Source: Sagittula stellata E-37 | Lineage (GTDB): Bacteria; Pseudomonadota; Alphaproteobacteria; Rhodobacterales; Rhodobacteraceae | NCBI RefSeq assembly: GCF_039724765.1 | Contig: NZ_CP155730.1 | Coordinates: 62,001-126,000, forward strand | Reading direction: 5' to 3' | Length of the DNA stretch: 64,000 nt | Shown here: piece after piece, positions 28,196 through 36,447 of the stretch | Layout: each line of letters starts with the position of its first letter | Numbering within the stretch: the first letter of the stretch is position 1 | Notes under the pieces: generated by a model | Seen by the model: the letters and a program-made list of their open reading frames with translations, nothing else | Database searches by the model: none | Told to the model about the DNA's origin: nothing | Position numbers and translations under genes: made by a program

Positions 28196-28774
28196 CTAGC
28201 GCAGCCCGTCCGCACCTGTGACTTCAGCGTGTGTCAGTCCGCTGACGCGGGGGTTGGGCCGCCCGCCCAGTTGCAGCGCCACGGCCACGACGATTTCACC
28301 ACGGCGCGGGGCGTCAGGCAATTGCAGGCGCATCCCGTCGAAGTGGCTGCGCACATAGGCGGCGTCCTTGTGGCCCAGCGGCACGTCGATGACGGTTCCC
28401 GGCCCCCCCATCGCCTTGGAGGAGGGCACCAGCGCCTTGCCGCCGCCCAGCACGTCGCGCAGGGGCGCGCCGAGCGTCGGGTGGAGAAGGGCCGCGGCAT
28501 GTTCCAGCTCACCGTCTTCACCGACAAGGGCGGCCTTGCCATAGCCCTGAACGTCGCCCGCGGCACAGCCCAATGCGGCCAGCGCCTCGGTGCCCAGCAG
28601 CGCGCCGAGCTCAGCGCCGGTGCCGATGAGCTCGGCAAGGTCTTCGACGTAGCGGCCCGCGTAGGGGTTGGCGATGACCGCCGCCGCCAGCGCGCGGCGG
28701 GCCGGGGGCGAGATGGGTTGGCCCATCTCTATCCGCGTCTCTTCGACCAGCGTTATGAGGCGGCGCAGCTTCAC
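28196..28774 (-). CDS. DUF1185 (amino acid synthesis family) protein, second copy
   Basis: A 192-residue protein clearly paralogous to its upstream neighbour: shared IANPYAGRYVEDL, GYGKAALVG, GELEHAAALLHP, PSSKAMGGPGT, AAYVRSHFD and ADGLR blocks occur at the same spacing. The start is GTG at 28774, which overlaps the stop of the first copy (GTGA). The family (PF06684) has, as I recall, a chorismate-mutase-like fold and no proven reaction. Two adjacent, co-translated copies suggest a hetero-oligomer. The sequence lacks the extended first segment of copy one, and LQLGGRPNPRVSGL replaces STGARIHARVGGL near the end. Confidence 0.85.
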   Translation of the reverse strand: MKLRRLITLVEETRIEMGQPISPPARRALAAAVIANPYAGRYVEDLAELIGTGAELGALLGTEALAALGCAAGDVQGYGKAALVGEDGELEHAAALLHPTLGAPLRDVLGGGKALVPSSKAMGGPGTVIDVPLGHKDAAYVRSHFDGMRLQLPDAPRRGEIVVAVALQLGGRPNPRVSGLTHAEVTGADGLR

Positions 28775-29355
28775 CGCAAGCCGTCCTCGCCCTTGACGTC
28801 CTTGGCGGCGAGCCCGCCGACGCGGGCGTGAATGCGAGCGCCGGTGCTCATGACCAGAACCAGCAGGATTTCGTCGGCCTTGGGACCATCGGACAGGCCC
28901 ACCTCCATGGCGTCGAAATGGCTGCGCACATAGGAGGCGTTGGTGTGGGTGATCGGCACATCGAGACGTGTGCCGGGTCCGCCGATCTTCTTGGTCGAGG
29001 GCACGATGGCCATGCTGTCCGCGATGGTGTCGCGCATGGCGTAGCCACCGGGCACATGCCACAGCGCGCCGTGTTCCAATTCGCCGTTGGTGCCGACGAT
29101 GGCGCCCTTGCCATAGCCCTCGATAACGGCGGGATCACCGCCCAGGGCCGCGACCAGTTGCTGCGCCATTTCCTTGCCCAAGGGTTCCAGGTCTTTCATG
29201 AACCCCTGAATATCTTCGACATAGCGCCCGGCGAAAGGGTTCGCGATGACGGTCATGCAGGCGGCGCGGCGCAGGGGTGTGTCCGGGGCCGGACCGCCCT
29301 CGTGATAGATCGTCTCGGTCAGGATCGCCGTTTTGCGGATCACGGGTTCAGGCAT
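28771..29355 (-). CDS. DUF1185 (amino acid synthesis family) protein, first copy
   Basis: A 194-residue protein with PF06684 features: RAACMTVIANPFAGRYVEDI near residue 30, EGYGKGAIVGTNGELEHGALWH, PSTKKIGGPGTRLDVP, and THTNASYVRSHFDAMEV. The ATG at 29355 overlaps the end of the UPF0280 gene by eight bases. Family members occur next to aromatic or N-heterocycle catabolic genes in proteobacteria; the reaction is not known to me. A ring-opening, hydrolysis or isomerisation step on the pathway intermediate is a reasonable guess only. Confidence 0.87.
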   Translation of the reverse strand: MPEPVIRKTAILTETIYHEGGPAPDTPLRRAACMTVIANPFAGRYVEDIQGFMKDLEPLGKEMAQQLVAALGGDPAVIEGYGKGAIVGTNGELEHGALWHVPGGYAMRDTIADSMAIVPSTKKIGGPGTRLDVPITHTNASYVRSHFDAMEVGLSDGPKADEILLVLVMSTGARIHARVGGLAAKDVKGEDGLR

Positions 29356-30232
29356 GGATAAGGTCCTTGGTCTGCGCCTGCGGGACGCGGGCGGTCTTCG
29401 TTGTGCCGACCATGCGTCTTTGGCCCTGAGTGGCAAGACATGCGCCGACGATCAGGCCGCGTGCGGCGAAATCCAGAGCAAGCGCTTCGCCATGGTCGAG
29501 GGCGTGGCTCAGGTCCGCGTGGGAAAGGGGGGCGACATCGGTGGTGACCAGCCGCGCGCCCAGATCGCTGTCGGGTGACAGGCTGTTGGCCGGCGCCCGG
29601 GTGATGGCGGGATGGTCGGGCAGGGTGACCGCGTTGGCGATCAGCGTGGCGGCGGCGTCGGCCTGTGAGGCGGTGGCGGCCAGAACGGTCACCGCGTCGG
29701 CAATGCCCAGCGAATGCGACCGGCCCCGCCAGCCTGAGGTGGCCACCCCGCCGATGCCGTCCTGCGGCCCGATCTCGGCCTGCGCGCCGGGGGCGGCAGT
29801 GGTGGGGTCTTCGCAGATGGCGAGGCGCAGGGGCTGGCCTTCGGTCCACAGAGCGATGTCGCCGCCGTTGTTGACATGGGCGCGGGTGAGGCCGTGGTTG
29901 GGGGCCAGCAGGGCGGAAAGCATGTGATCCGCCACGGCACCGGCGACGGCGGCCATCGGGGTGATGAAGATTGGGGCAAAGGGGCAGGTGGCCTGGTGCA
30001 TCTTTCGGGCGATCACGCCGGTCGGCGCAGGCCCGTCGGGCTGGCGCAGGCGGGGCAGCTCAGCCACCAGATCGGTCAAGACAGGCTTGAAGGCGTCCGA
30101 GGCGCGCAGATAGGCGGCCCGCACGGCCTGCGAAGGGCCCTCGGCCGCAACAATCAGGTCAATCGGCCCATGGATCAACCGCAGGCGACCGTCGGGCGAC
30201 AGATGCGCCGTCGGGGCTTCCTGCCAACTCAC
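29348..30232 (-). CDS. UPF0280 family protein (ApbE-like fold)
   Basis: A 294-residue protein with the UPF0280 pattern: ATCPFAPIFITPMAAVAGAVADH (about residues 83-105), NNGGDIALW near 122-130, and GGVATSGWRGRSHSLGIADAVTV near 162-184. I recall that UPF0280 structures fall in the ApbE-like superfamily, which includes flavin transferases, but no activity is proven. The start overlaps the stop of the HNR gene (ATGA), so the two are co-translated. If UPF0280 modifies or loads a flavin, HNR is the obvious client. Confidence 0.8.
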   Translation of the reverse strand: MSWQEAPTAHLSPDGRLRLIHGPIDLIVAAEGPSQAVRAAYLRASDAFKPVLTDLVAELPRLRQPDGPAPTGVIARKMHQATCPFAPIFITPMAAVAGAVADHMLSALLAPNHGLTRAHVNNGGDIALWTEGQPLRLAICEDPTTAAPGAQAEIGPQDGIGGVATSGWRGRSHSLGIADAVTVLAATASQADAAATLIANAVTLPDHPAITRAPANSLSPDSDLGARLVTTDVAPLSHADLSHALDHGEALALDFAARGLIVGACLATQGQRRMVGTTKTARVPQAQTKDLIHA

Positions 30233-31743
30233 GATGTGCCCCTGGACGTGGCTGACCCGACCGGCCAGGGCGCGCCGGTCTTGCGCGCTTCGGAGCGTTG
30301 GCCGGACAGGCGGTGATCGTTCTGCCGCCCCTTGGAGCCGCGCAGGGCGTCTTCGAGCGGCATGACATAGTCCATATGGCCACCAAGGGCGGCGTAATCG
30401 GCCGCCGTCATGGTGAATTCGATCGGGGCGACCAGCGCAGGCGTGGGCACGTACCCAAAGGCGTTCTTCGGCATCTGCGTGACATCGGCCATGAAGGTGA
30501 TGCCTCCGCCCGGCCAGATGAACACCGGCGCGCCGCCCGAGGTGACGCGGGTCAGCCGCGACTGGACCGAGCGGGTCAGCGACACCGGGTTTTCGGTCAC
30601 ACCGGACCGCAACGACCCGCCAGCCCCGGCCATGAACAGCACCGAGGTCAGCGACGGTTCGCAGTTCTCCTCGATGCGTTTCACCGACGGCAGAAGGCGC
30701 GCGGGCATGTCCTTTTGCACCGGCACCAGATCGTCGTTCAGCTCATAATAGGCGGCGTTCTCGCCGGTGGTGGAGACCATCAGCAGCGATTGACCGGCCC
30801 GCGCCTGATCGGGTTTCCAGCTGTCCAGAATGTCGAGCGGATCGGTCAGGTCGGTGCCGCCCCAGCCGATGCCGGGCTCGGCCACCTGAAAGTAGCGCCC
30901 CGGGGTCGAGCGGCGGCCCTTGATTCTGATGCCGGAGGGGGCCCAGCCGATGACTTTGCCCGCCTGATGCTCGGACATGACGCCTGTGATGTGATCGTCG
31001 ACAACGACCACCTCGTCGACCAGCCCCTGCCATTGCGCGGCGAACATGCCCACCGTGGCCGATCCGCAGCCGACGCGCATCCGTTGCTCAGGTGCGCCGT
31101 TGACGATGGGGGGCTGACCGGCGGCAATCTCAAGATCTGCACCGTTGTCGATGGTCAGCGCGACCTGTTCCCCGTTGCAGAGCGCCAGAAGGGCGGCACA
31201 GGTTGCGCGCCCCTCTTTCTTGGAACCGCCGGTTAGGTGGTTGACTCCGCCCAGCGACAACATTTGCGAGCCGTATTCCGATGTCGAGACGTGGCCGATC
31301 ACCTCGCCCTCGGCGCGCACAGGGGCGCATTCGCTGCCAAGGTGGCGGTCGGTGTCGATCTTCACCTTGGCCCCGCAATAGGAAAAGATGCCCTCGGTGA
31401 CGACGGTGATCATGTCGACGCCTGCGGATTTCGAGGCGACGATGAAGGGGGCCGGTTTGTAGTCAGGATAGGTCGTGCCGGAGCCCACGGCGGTGATGAA
31501 GGTGTCTTCGCCCGACACCAGGTCGCCGTCCCATTCGCGGTCGAGGAAGGGCACCAGTGGCGTATCTTCCCGGTTTTCCAGAATGGTCAGCGGGTCAAGG
31601 CGCACCAGTTCGCCGCCCTCGTTGGCATAGCGGTCGCAGGCCCCCGAGCGACCTTCCGCGATGTAGCACATGACCGGGCAGGCATCGCAGCGGATCTTTT
31701 CCGGCTTGGCGGTCTGGGGACGTTTGCTGGGTGTCTCGGTCAC
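30229..31743 (-). CDS. 6-hydroxynicotinate reductase-like flavo-iron-sulfur protein
   Basis: A protein of 504 residues resembling what is annotated as 6-hydroxynicotinate reductase in Azorhizobium and relatives (EC 1.3.7.1, ferredoxin-dependent reduction of a hydroxylated pyridine ring). The N-terminus has a ferredoxin-like cysteine pattern C-x2-C-x3-C-x9-C (RCDACPVMCYIAEG, then SGACDRY), which should hold an iron-sulfur cluster. Later blocks are GIFSYCGAKVKIDTDRHLG and VGCGSATVGMFAAQW. The start is taken as GTG 31743 (MTETPSKRPQ), with GGAG upstream; ATG 31815 would place the operator at 31797-31812 inside the coding region. It is the first gene of the long operon. Whether the substrate is 6-hydroxynicotinate itself or another lactam is open. 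Confidence 0.8.
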   Translation of the reverse strand: MTETPSKRPQTAKPEKIRCDACPVMCYIAEGRSGACDRYANEGGELVRLDPLTILENREDTPLVPFLDREWDGDLVSGEDTFITAVGSGTTYPDYKPAPFIVASKSAGVDMITVVTEGIFSYCGAKVKIDTDRHLGSECAPVRAEGEVIGHVSTSEYGSQMLSLGGVNHLTGGSKKEGRATCAALLALCNGEQVALTIDNGADLEIAAGQPPIVNGAPEQRMRVGCGSATVGMFAAQWQGLVDEVVVVDDHITGVMSEHQAGKVIGWAPSGIRIKGRRSTPGRYFQVAEPGIGWGGTDLTDPLDILDSWKPDQARAGQSLLMVSTTGENAAYYELNDDLVPVQKDMPARLLPSVKRIEENCEPSLTSVLFMAGAGGSLRSGVTENPVSLTRSVQSRLTRVTSGGAPVFIWPGGGITFMADVTQMPKNAFGYVPTPALVAPIEFTMTAADYAALGGHMDYVMPLEDALRGSKGRQNDHRLSGQRSEARKTGAPWPVGSATSRGTS

Positions 31744-31796
31744 GGTGCGGGCTCCGGGGGGTTTGCAAACGGGCGGATCATGGCGGATGTGCAATT

Positions 31797-31812
31797 CGTT
31801 TGTATACGAACG
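31797..31812 (-). promoter_or_regulatory. Operator O1 before the HNR operon
   Basis: Read on the coding strand, the 16 bases are CGTTCGTATACAAACG, symmetric at 7 of 8 base pairs. They match O2 at 14 of 16 positions. The site ends 54 bases before the GTG start. A TTGACA at 31835-31830 (minus strand) lies just upstream, so O1 would cover the spacer end and -10 region. Confidence 0.7.
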
Positions 31813-31862
31813 CATGTCACCCGTTTGCGTGTCAACAGTTTTGCGTAGCCTTGCGGTGTGGA

Positions 31863-32690
31863 TCAGTCCACGAAGGCCTTTTCGACCACGAATTCAGCGG
31901 GACGGTTGTTGGCGCCTTCTTCCAACCCGCGTTCAAGGCAGATTGCGCGGCAATCGGCCAGCATCTCCATTGATCCGCAGATCATGACACGGTCGTCGGC
32001 GGGGGTGATCGGGGGCACATCGAGTGCAGTATATATGTCCCCCGACCGGATCATGTCGGTGATGCGGCCCTGCACCTTGTAGGCCTCACGGGTGGCGGTG
32101 TTGAACAGTCGCAAACGGCCCTGGGCCAACTCGCCCACCAGAGGATCGTTCAGGGTGGCCTTGGTGATCTCGTCGCCATAGGTCAGTTCGGCCACCTCGC
32201 GACAGCCGTGGCACAGAATGACTTCGTCAAAGCGTTCATAGGTCTCGGGATCGCGAATCAGCGAGGCAAAAGGCGCGATGCCGGTGCCGGTGGAGAGCAT
32301 CCACAGCCGCTTGCCGGGGGTCAGCGCATCCAGAACCAGCGTGCCGGTGGGTTTCTTGCGCATGAGGACGGTGTCGCCCACTCGAATGTTTTGAAGATGC
32401 TCTGTCAGCGGGCCGTCGGGCACCTTGATCGAGTAGAACTCCAGCGTGTCGTCCCAGGCGGGAGAGGCAATGGAGTAAGCGCGCATGACAGGACGGTCTG
32501 CGTTGGGCAGGCCGATCATCACGAACTCGCCCGAGCGAAAACGGAACGTGGCGGGGCGGGCCACGCGAAAGCGGAACAACCGGTCGGTGTAATGCTCAAC
32601 CTCGGTGACGGTCAGCCCGAAACAGGCGGCGGGAATGTCGTATCCCGCAGGCCGGCCCTGAAGGATGGGGTCAATGGCAAGATCGGTCAT
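31863..32690 (-). CDS. Ferredoxin-NADP reductase-like flavoprotein
   Basis: A 275-residue FAD protein of the bacterial FNR type. The FAD-binding motif is MRAYSIASPAWDD near residues 69-81, the NADP-binding segment begins LWMLSTGTGIAPFASL near residue 128, and the C-terminal FVVEKAFVD tail is typical of this class. No ferredoxin domain is attached, unlike VanB reductases. It probably supplies electrons, through a ferredoxin encoded elsewhere, to the Rieske oxygenase or to HNR. The start has GGAG eight bases ahead. Its own operator (O2) lies 50 bases upstream. Confidence 0.9.
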   Translation of the reverse strand: MTDLAIDPILQGRPAGYDIPAACFGLTVTEVEHYTDRLFRFRVARPATFRFRSGEFVMIGLPNADRPVMRAYSIASPAWDDTLEFYSIKVPDGPLTEHLQNIRVGDTVLMRKKPTGTLVLDALTPGKRLWMLSTGTGIAPFASLIRDPETYERFDEVILCHGCREVAELTYGDEITKATLNDPLVGELAQGRLRLFNTATREAYKVQGRITDMIRSGDIYTALDVPPITPADDRVMICGSMEMLADCRAICLERGLEEGANNRPAEFVVEKAFVD

Positions 32691-32705
32691 CTCAGTGCTC
32701 CACTC

Positions 32706-32735
32706 TGCATAATTTCAAAGCAGATGCTGCGTCAA
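32706..32735 (-). promoter_or_regulatory. Promoter candidate for the FNR-like gene
   Basis: On the minus strand TTGACG (32735-32730) and TATGCA (32711-32706) are separated by 18 bases. Operator O2 lies immediately upstream of the -35 box. Confidence 0.45.
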
Positions 32736-32739
32736 AAGT

Positions 32740-32755
32740 CGTTCGTACACAAATG
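32740..32755. promoter_or_regulatory. Operator O2 before the FNR-like gene
   Basis: CGTTCGTACACAAATG on the plus strand. It matches O1 (as read on its coding strand) at 14 of 16 positions and O3 at 13 of 16. It lies 50 bases before the FNR start codon. Confidence 0.7.
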
Positions 32756-32800
32756 AAAAAGCTTTTCTGGCCGATAAGTGCCCGGACGCGATCAGGACGA

Positions 32801-32830
32801 TTGACAACTTTTCGTGCAAGTTTCTACGGT
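32801..32830 (+). promoter_or_regulatory. Promoter candidate for the molybdenum hydroxylase operon
   Basis: A consensus TTGACA (32801-32806) is followed after 18 bases by TACGGT (32825-32830), a weak -10. O3 starts 10 bases downstream, across the expected transcription start, a position suited to repression. Confidence 0.5.
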
Positions 32831-32840
32831 GAGCTTGTAT

Positions 32841-32856
32841 CATTTGCACACAAATG
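32841..32856. promoter_or_regulatory. Operator O3 before the molybdenum hydroxylase operon
   Basis: CATTTGCACACAAATG contains a perfect 6-bp inverted repeat (CATTTG/CAAATG) around CACA. It matches O2 at 13 of 16 positions and ends 38 bases before the start codon at 32895. Confidence 0.7.
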
Positions 32857-32894
32857 AAGCTCGGGCGTGGTCCGGGCAGTGAAAGGGGCACCGC

Positions 32895-33731
32895 ATGACG
32901 CTTCATCGACCCGAGACACTGGACGCGGCCCTTGCCCTGCTGGCCGAAGGCGGCGGGGTCATTCTGGCGGGGGGTACGGATGTATATCCGGGTCTGCGCG
33001 ATGCGCCGCCGCCTGCTCGGATGATCGATGTGTCGGCGGTGGCGGGGATGCGCGGGATCACGCGGGTGGGCGAGGGCTGGCGGATCGGCGCGGCAACGAC
33101 ATGGACGGATGTGGTGCGCGCAGATCTGCCTGCGCTGTTCGACGGCCTCAAGCTGGCCGCGCGAGAGGTCGGGTCGGTGCAGATCCAGAACACCGGAACG
33201 GTTGCAGGCAACCTGTGCAATGCCTCGCCTGCGGCGGACGGCGTTCCGGCGCTGATGGCGCTGGATGCCGAGGTGGAGCTTACGGGGCCAGGCGGCGTGC
33301 GGCGGGTGCCGCTGAGCGCGTTCATCCAGGGCGTTCGCAAGGTCGATCTGGCAGCGGACGAATTGATGTTGGCGATCCATGTGCCGGACGCGCCGGGCCG
33401 TGGTGCGTTTCGCAAACTGGGCGCGCGGCGGTATCTGGTGATTTCGATCGCGATGGTCGGCGCTGTCGTCCACGCCGAGGACGGGCGGATCGTAAATGCG
33501 CGTATCGCCGTCGGGTCCTGTTCGCCGGTGGCGCGGCGGCTGGTCGATCTGGAAGCGGCGCTGGCCGGTGCCGCGTCGGGGGATGTCGGGGGCATTGTCG
33601 CCGACGTCAGCCTGGAGGCGTTGACCCCGATTGACGATGTGCGGGCCAGTGCGGCCTTTCGCAAGGATGCGGTGCGCACGCTGGTGCAGCGTACGCTGGT
33701 GGATGCGGTGGAGAGAACCGATGTCGCTTGA
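32895..33731 (+). CDS. FAD-binding subunit of a molybdenum hydroxylase (XdhB/CoxM-like)
   Basis: A 278-residue subunit of a xanthine-dehydrogenase-family enzyme. FAD-binding motifs are AGGTDVYPGLRD near residues 24-35 and TVAGNLCNASPAADGVPALM near residues 102-121 (the T-x-GGN and SPAAD type). It accepts electrons from the 2Fe-2S clusters of the partner subunit and passes them to an acceptor. AAGGGG lies six bases before the start. It overlaps the next gene by 11 bases. It is the first gene of the plus-strand operon controlled by O3. Confidence 0.92.
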   Translation: MTLHRPETLDAALALLAEGGGVILAGGTDVYPGLRDAPPPARMIDVSAVAGMRGITRVGEGWRIGAATTWTDVVRADLPALFDGLKLAAREVGSVQIQNTGTVAGNLCNASPAADGVPALMALDAEVELTGPGGVRRVPLSAFIQGVRKVDLAADELMLAIHVPDAPGRGAFRKLGARRYLVISIAMVGAVVHAEDGRIVNARIAVGSCSPVARRLVDLEAALAGAASGDVGGIVADVSLEALTPIDDVRASAAFRKDAVRTLVQRTLVDAVERTDVA

Positions 33732-36447
33732 TGAACCCAAAGGGCAGATTTCGCTGACTCTGAACGGGACCGAGATCACGCTGTCCGCATCGCCAACAGC
33801 GCGGCTGTCCGAGGTTCTGCGCCGCGACGCGGGCGCGCTGGATGTCAAAGTGGGGTGCAACGCGGGCGATTGCGGGGCCTGTACCGTCCTGCTGGACGGC
33901 GCGCCGGTCTGTGCCTGCATCACCGCAGCCGGGCAGGCGCAGGGGCGAGCGGTTGAAACGCAGGTAGGACTGGTGGCCGATGACCCGGATGCCCTGCGCC
34001 TGGCGCAGGCGTTCCAGCGCCATCAGGCGGCGCAATGCGGGATCTGCACGCCAGGCATGATGGTGTCGGCGGTGGCCCTGTTGCGCTCCGGCACGGCCCT
34101 CAGCGAAGAGCGGGTTGCCGATGCGTTGGGCGGCGTGCTCTGCCGCTGCACCGGCTATCGCAAGATCATCGCGGCGGTGCTGGATGCGGGCAACACCGAA
34201 GACACCCTGAGCGAGGGCGGCGTTGGCGCGCGGGTGGCGCGGCTGGACGGCTGGCCCAAGGTGTCGGGTGCTGAGCGGTTTGGCGACGATGTGCCCCCGG
34301 CGGATGCGCTGACGCTACGGGTGATCCGCTCGCCCTTCCACCGCGCGGGGTTTCGCTTTGGAGATCTGGAGGCATACCAGGCGGCCAACGGGCTGGACCT
34401 GATCCTGACGGCGCGGGACGTGCCGGGAGAGAACCTCTTTGGCGTCATTCCGGGGTTCATCGACCAGCCGGTGTTTGCCGAAGGCGAGGCGCGCTTCAAA
34501 GGCGAAGCGGTGGCGGCCGTGGTGGGCCGCGCCGAGGTTCTGGACGCAATGGGCGCCTTTCCGGTGGAGTGGGACGAACGCCCGGCGCAACTGACGCCAA
34601 AGGGGGCAGAAACCGCAGACTTGGTGCACGGCGACCGCGCCGACAACGTCATGTGTCGCGGGCTGGTGGCGCGCGGCGATGCGGATGCCGGGATGAAAGA
34701 CGCCGCTCACGTGGTGTCTGGCCAGTTTTCGACCGGGTTCATCGAACACGGCTATATTGAGCCCGAGGCGGCGTCGGCCCGCAGGGTCGGGAACCGGATC
34801 GAGGTTCAGTGCTGCACGCAGGCGCCCTATATGAACCGCGACGCGCTGGCGTTGATATTGGGGCTGGACCCGGAGGCCGTGCGCATCCTGCCCACGGCGG
34901 TGGGCGGTGGCTTTGGATCGAAGCTGGACCTGACCGCACAGCCCTATGTGGCGCTTGCCGCCTGGATATCGGGACAGCCAGTGCGCATAGCCTACAGCCG
35001 CGCCGAAAGCATCGCCACCTCGACCAAACGCCACCCGTCCGAGATTGCGATGAAGATCGGGGCGGATGCCGACGGACGGCTCGTGGCGGCGCGGTTTGAC
35101 GGCGTGTTCAACACCGGGGCCTATGCAAGCTGGGGTCCGACGGTGGCCAACCGTGTGCCGATCCACGCCTCGGGTCCCTACCGCCTGCCGCATTACGAGG
35201 CCAACAGCGTCGCCATCCACACCAATACGGCGCCGTCCGGCGCGTTTAGGGGCTTTGGCGTGCCGCAATCGGCCGTGGCGCAGGAGCAGTTGTTCGATCT
35301 GCTGGCCCATGAGTTGGGCATGGACCGGCTGGCATTTCGGCGGCTGAATTGCCTGCAGAACGGCGATGCGACCGTCACGGGGCAGATCTTTGACACCGGG
35401 ATGGGCATCGATGCCTGCTTTGACGCGCTGAAACCGGAATGGGAGCGCGCGCTCGCCGAGGCCAAGGCATTCAATGCGGCCCATTCTCAGATCAAGCGCG
35501 GGGTTGGCGTGGCGGGTGGCTGGTATGGCTGTGGCAACACGTCGATGTCGAACCCCTCGACCATCCGCGCGGGTGTCACCTCGGACGGAAAGCTGATGCT
35601 GCACCAGGGGGCGGTGGATATCGGCCAGGGGTCGAACACTGTCATCCCCCAGATTTTCGCTGAGGCGCTTGGGGTGCCGCTGGCGCAGGTCACTCTGGTG
35701 GGGCCGGATACCGATGTGACGCCGGACGCGGGCAAGACCTCGGCCAGCCGCCAGACCTTTATCACCGGCAACGCCGCACGACTCGCGGGCGAGGCGCTGC
35801 GGGCGCAGATCCTGCGTCTGGGCAATGTGGGCGAAGGGGCCGCGATTTCCTTTGTGGATGGCCTGATCGAGCTGTCGGAAGGCGACGTGCTGCGCCGGAT
35901 CGAACTGCCCGAGGCCGAAGGATATGCGCTCGAAGTGCAGGAAAGCTATGACCCGCCGACGCTGCCGATGGATGCAAAGGGGCAGGGGTCGCCCTATGCG
36001 GTCTTCGGCACGGCGGCGCAGATCGTCGAGCTTGAGGTCGACATGGAGCTGGGCACCGTGAAACTGTTGCGGTTTCTGGCCGCGCATGACGTGGGGCGGG
36101 CGATCAACCCGCTGCTGGTCGAAGGGCAGATCGAAGGCGGCATTGCGCAGGGCATCGGGCTGGCGCTGATGGAAGAGTTCCTGCCCGGGCGGACCGAAAA
36201 CCTGCACGACTACCTGATCCCGACGATGGGCGATGTGCCGTACATCAGGTCGATCATCGTGGAATCCGGCGATGCACATGGCCCCTATGGCGCCAAGGGT
36301 CTGGGCGAACATTGCCTGATACCCACGGCGCCGGCGATCCTGAACGCCATCGCGGACGCCAGTGGCGCGCGTATCCATCATCTGCCTGCCACACCGGATC
36401 GGGTGCGGGCCGCCATTCTGGCGCAAAAGGACTTGGCGACCACATGA
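33721..36447 (+). CDS. Fused 2Fe-2S and molybdopterin subunits of a molybdenum hydroxylase
   Basis: A protein of 908 residues. Residues 1-165 are the iron-sulfur part: CNAGDCGACTVLLDG with a following C (plant-type 2Fe-2S), then AAQCGICTPGMM and LCRCTGYRKI (second cluster). The catalytic part starts near residue 175 and holds the xanthine-oxidase-family molybdopterin blocks, including GGGFGSK, GAFRGFGVPQ and GQGSNTVIPQIFAEALG. The catalytic glutamate is in GAKGLGEHCLIPTAPAI near the end. Such enzymes hydroxylate an electron-poor ring carbon next to nitrogen with water as oxygen donor. The start at ATG 33721 begins before the ferredoxin domain; the longer upstream frame lies in the FAD-subunit gene. 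The stop overlaps hyuA (ATGA). Confidence 0.92.
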   Translation: MSLDEPKGQISLTLNGTEITLSASPTARLSEVLRRDAGALDVKVGCNAGDCGACTVLLDGAPVCACITAAGQAQGRAVETQVGLVADDPDALRLAQAFQRHQAAQCGICTPGMMVSAVALLRSGTALSEERVADALGGVLCRCTGYRKIIAAVLDAGNTEDTLSEGGVGARVARLDGWPKVSGAERFGDDVPPADALTLRVIRSPFHRAGFRFGDLEAYQAANGLDLILTARDVPGENLFGVIPGFIDQPVFAEGEARFKGEAVAAVVGRAEVLDAMGAFPVEWDERPAQLTPKGAETADLVHGDRADNVMCRGLVARGDADAGMKDAAHVVSGQFSTGFIEHGYIEPEAASARRVGNRIEVQCCTQAPYMNRDALALILGLDPEAVRILPTAVGGGFGSKLDLTAQPYVALAAWISGQPVRIAYSRAESIATSTKRHPSEIAMKIGADADGRLVAARFDGVFNTGAYASWGPTVANRVPIHASGPYRLPHYEANSVAIHTNTAPSGAFRGFGVPQSAVAQEQLFDLLAHELGMDRLAFRRLNCLQNGDATVTGQIFDTGMGIDACFDALKPEWERALAEAKAFNAAHSQIKRGVGVAGGWYGCGNTSMSNPSTIRAGVTSDGKLMLHQGAVDIGQGSNTVIPQIFAEALGVPLAQVTLVGPDTDVTPDAGKTSASRQTFITGNAARLAGEALRAQILRLGNVGEGAAISFVDGLIELSEGDVLRRIELPEAEGYALEVQESYDPPTLPMDAKGQGSPYAVFGTAAQIVELEVDMELGTVKLLRFLAAHDVGRAINPLLVEGQIEGGIAQGIGLALMEEFLPGRTENLHDYLIPTMGDVPYIRSIIVESGDAHGPYGAKGLGEHCLIPTAPAILNAIADASGARIHHLPATPDRVRAAILAQKDLATT

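Noticed and set aside
31640..31700. SGAC in HNR as an ApbE-type flavinylation site (EGxSGA-T like)
   Set aside because: The cysteine belongs to the C-x2-C-x3-C-x9-C cluster pattern and the usual threonine/serine acceptor is missing, so the resemblance is probably chance.
31744..31815. Upstream ATG start for the HNR gene at 31815
   Set aside because: It would place the operator O1 within or at the edge of the coding region and add a segment without homology; GTG 31743 has a ribosome site and begins closer to the cysteine cluster.
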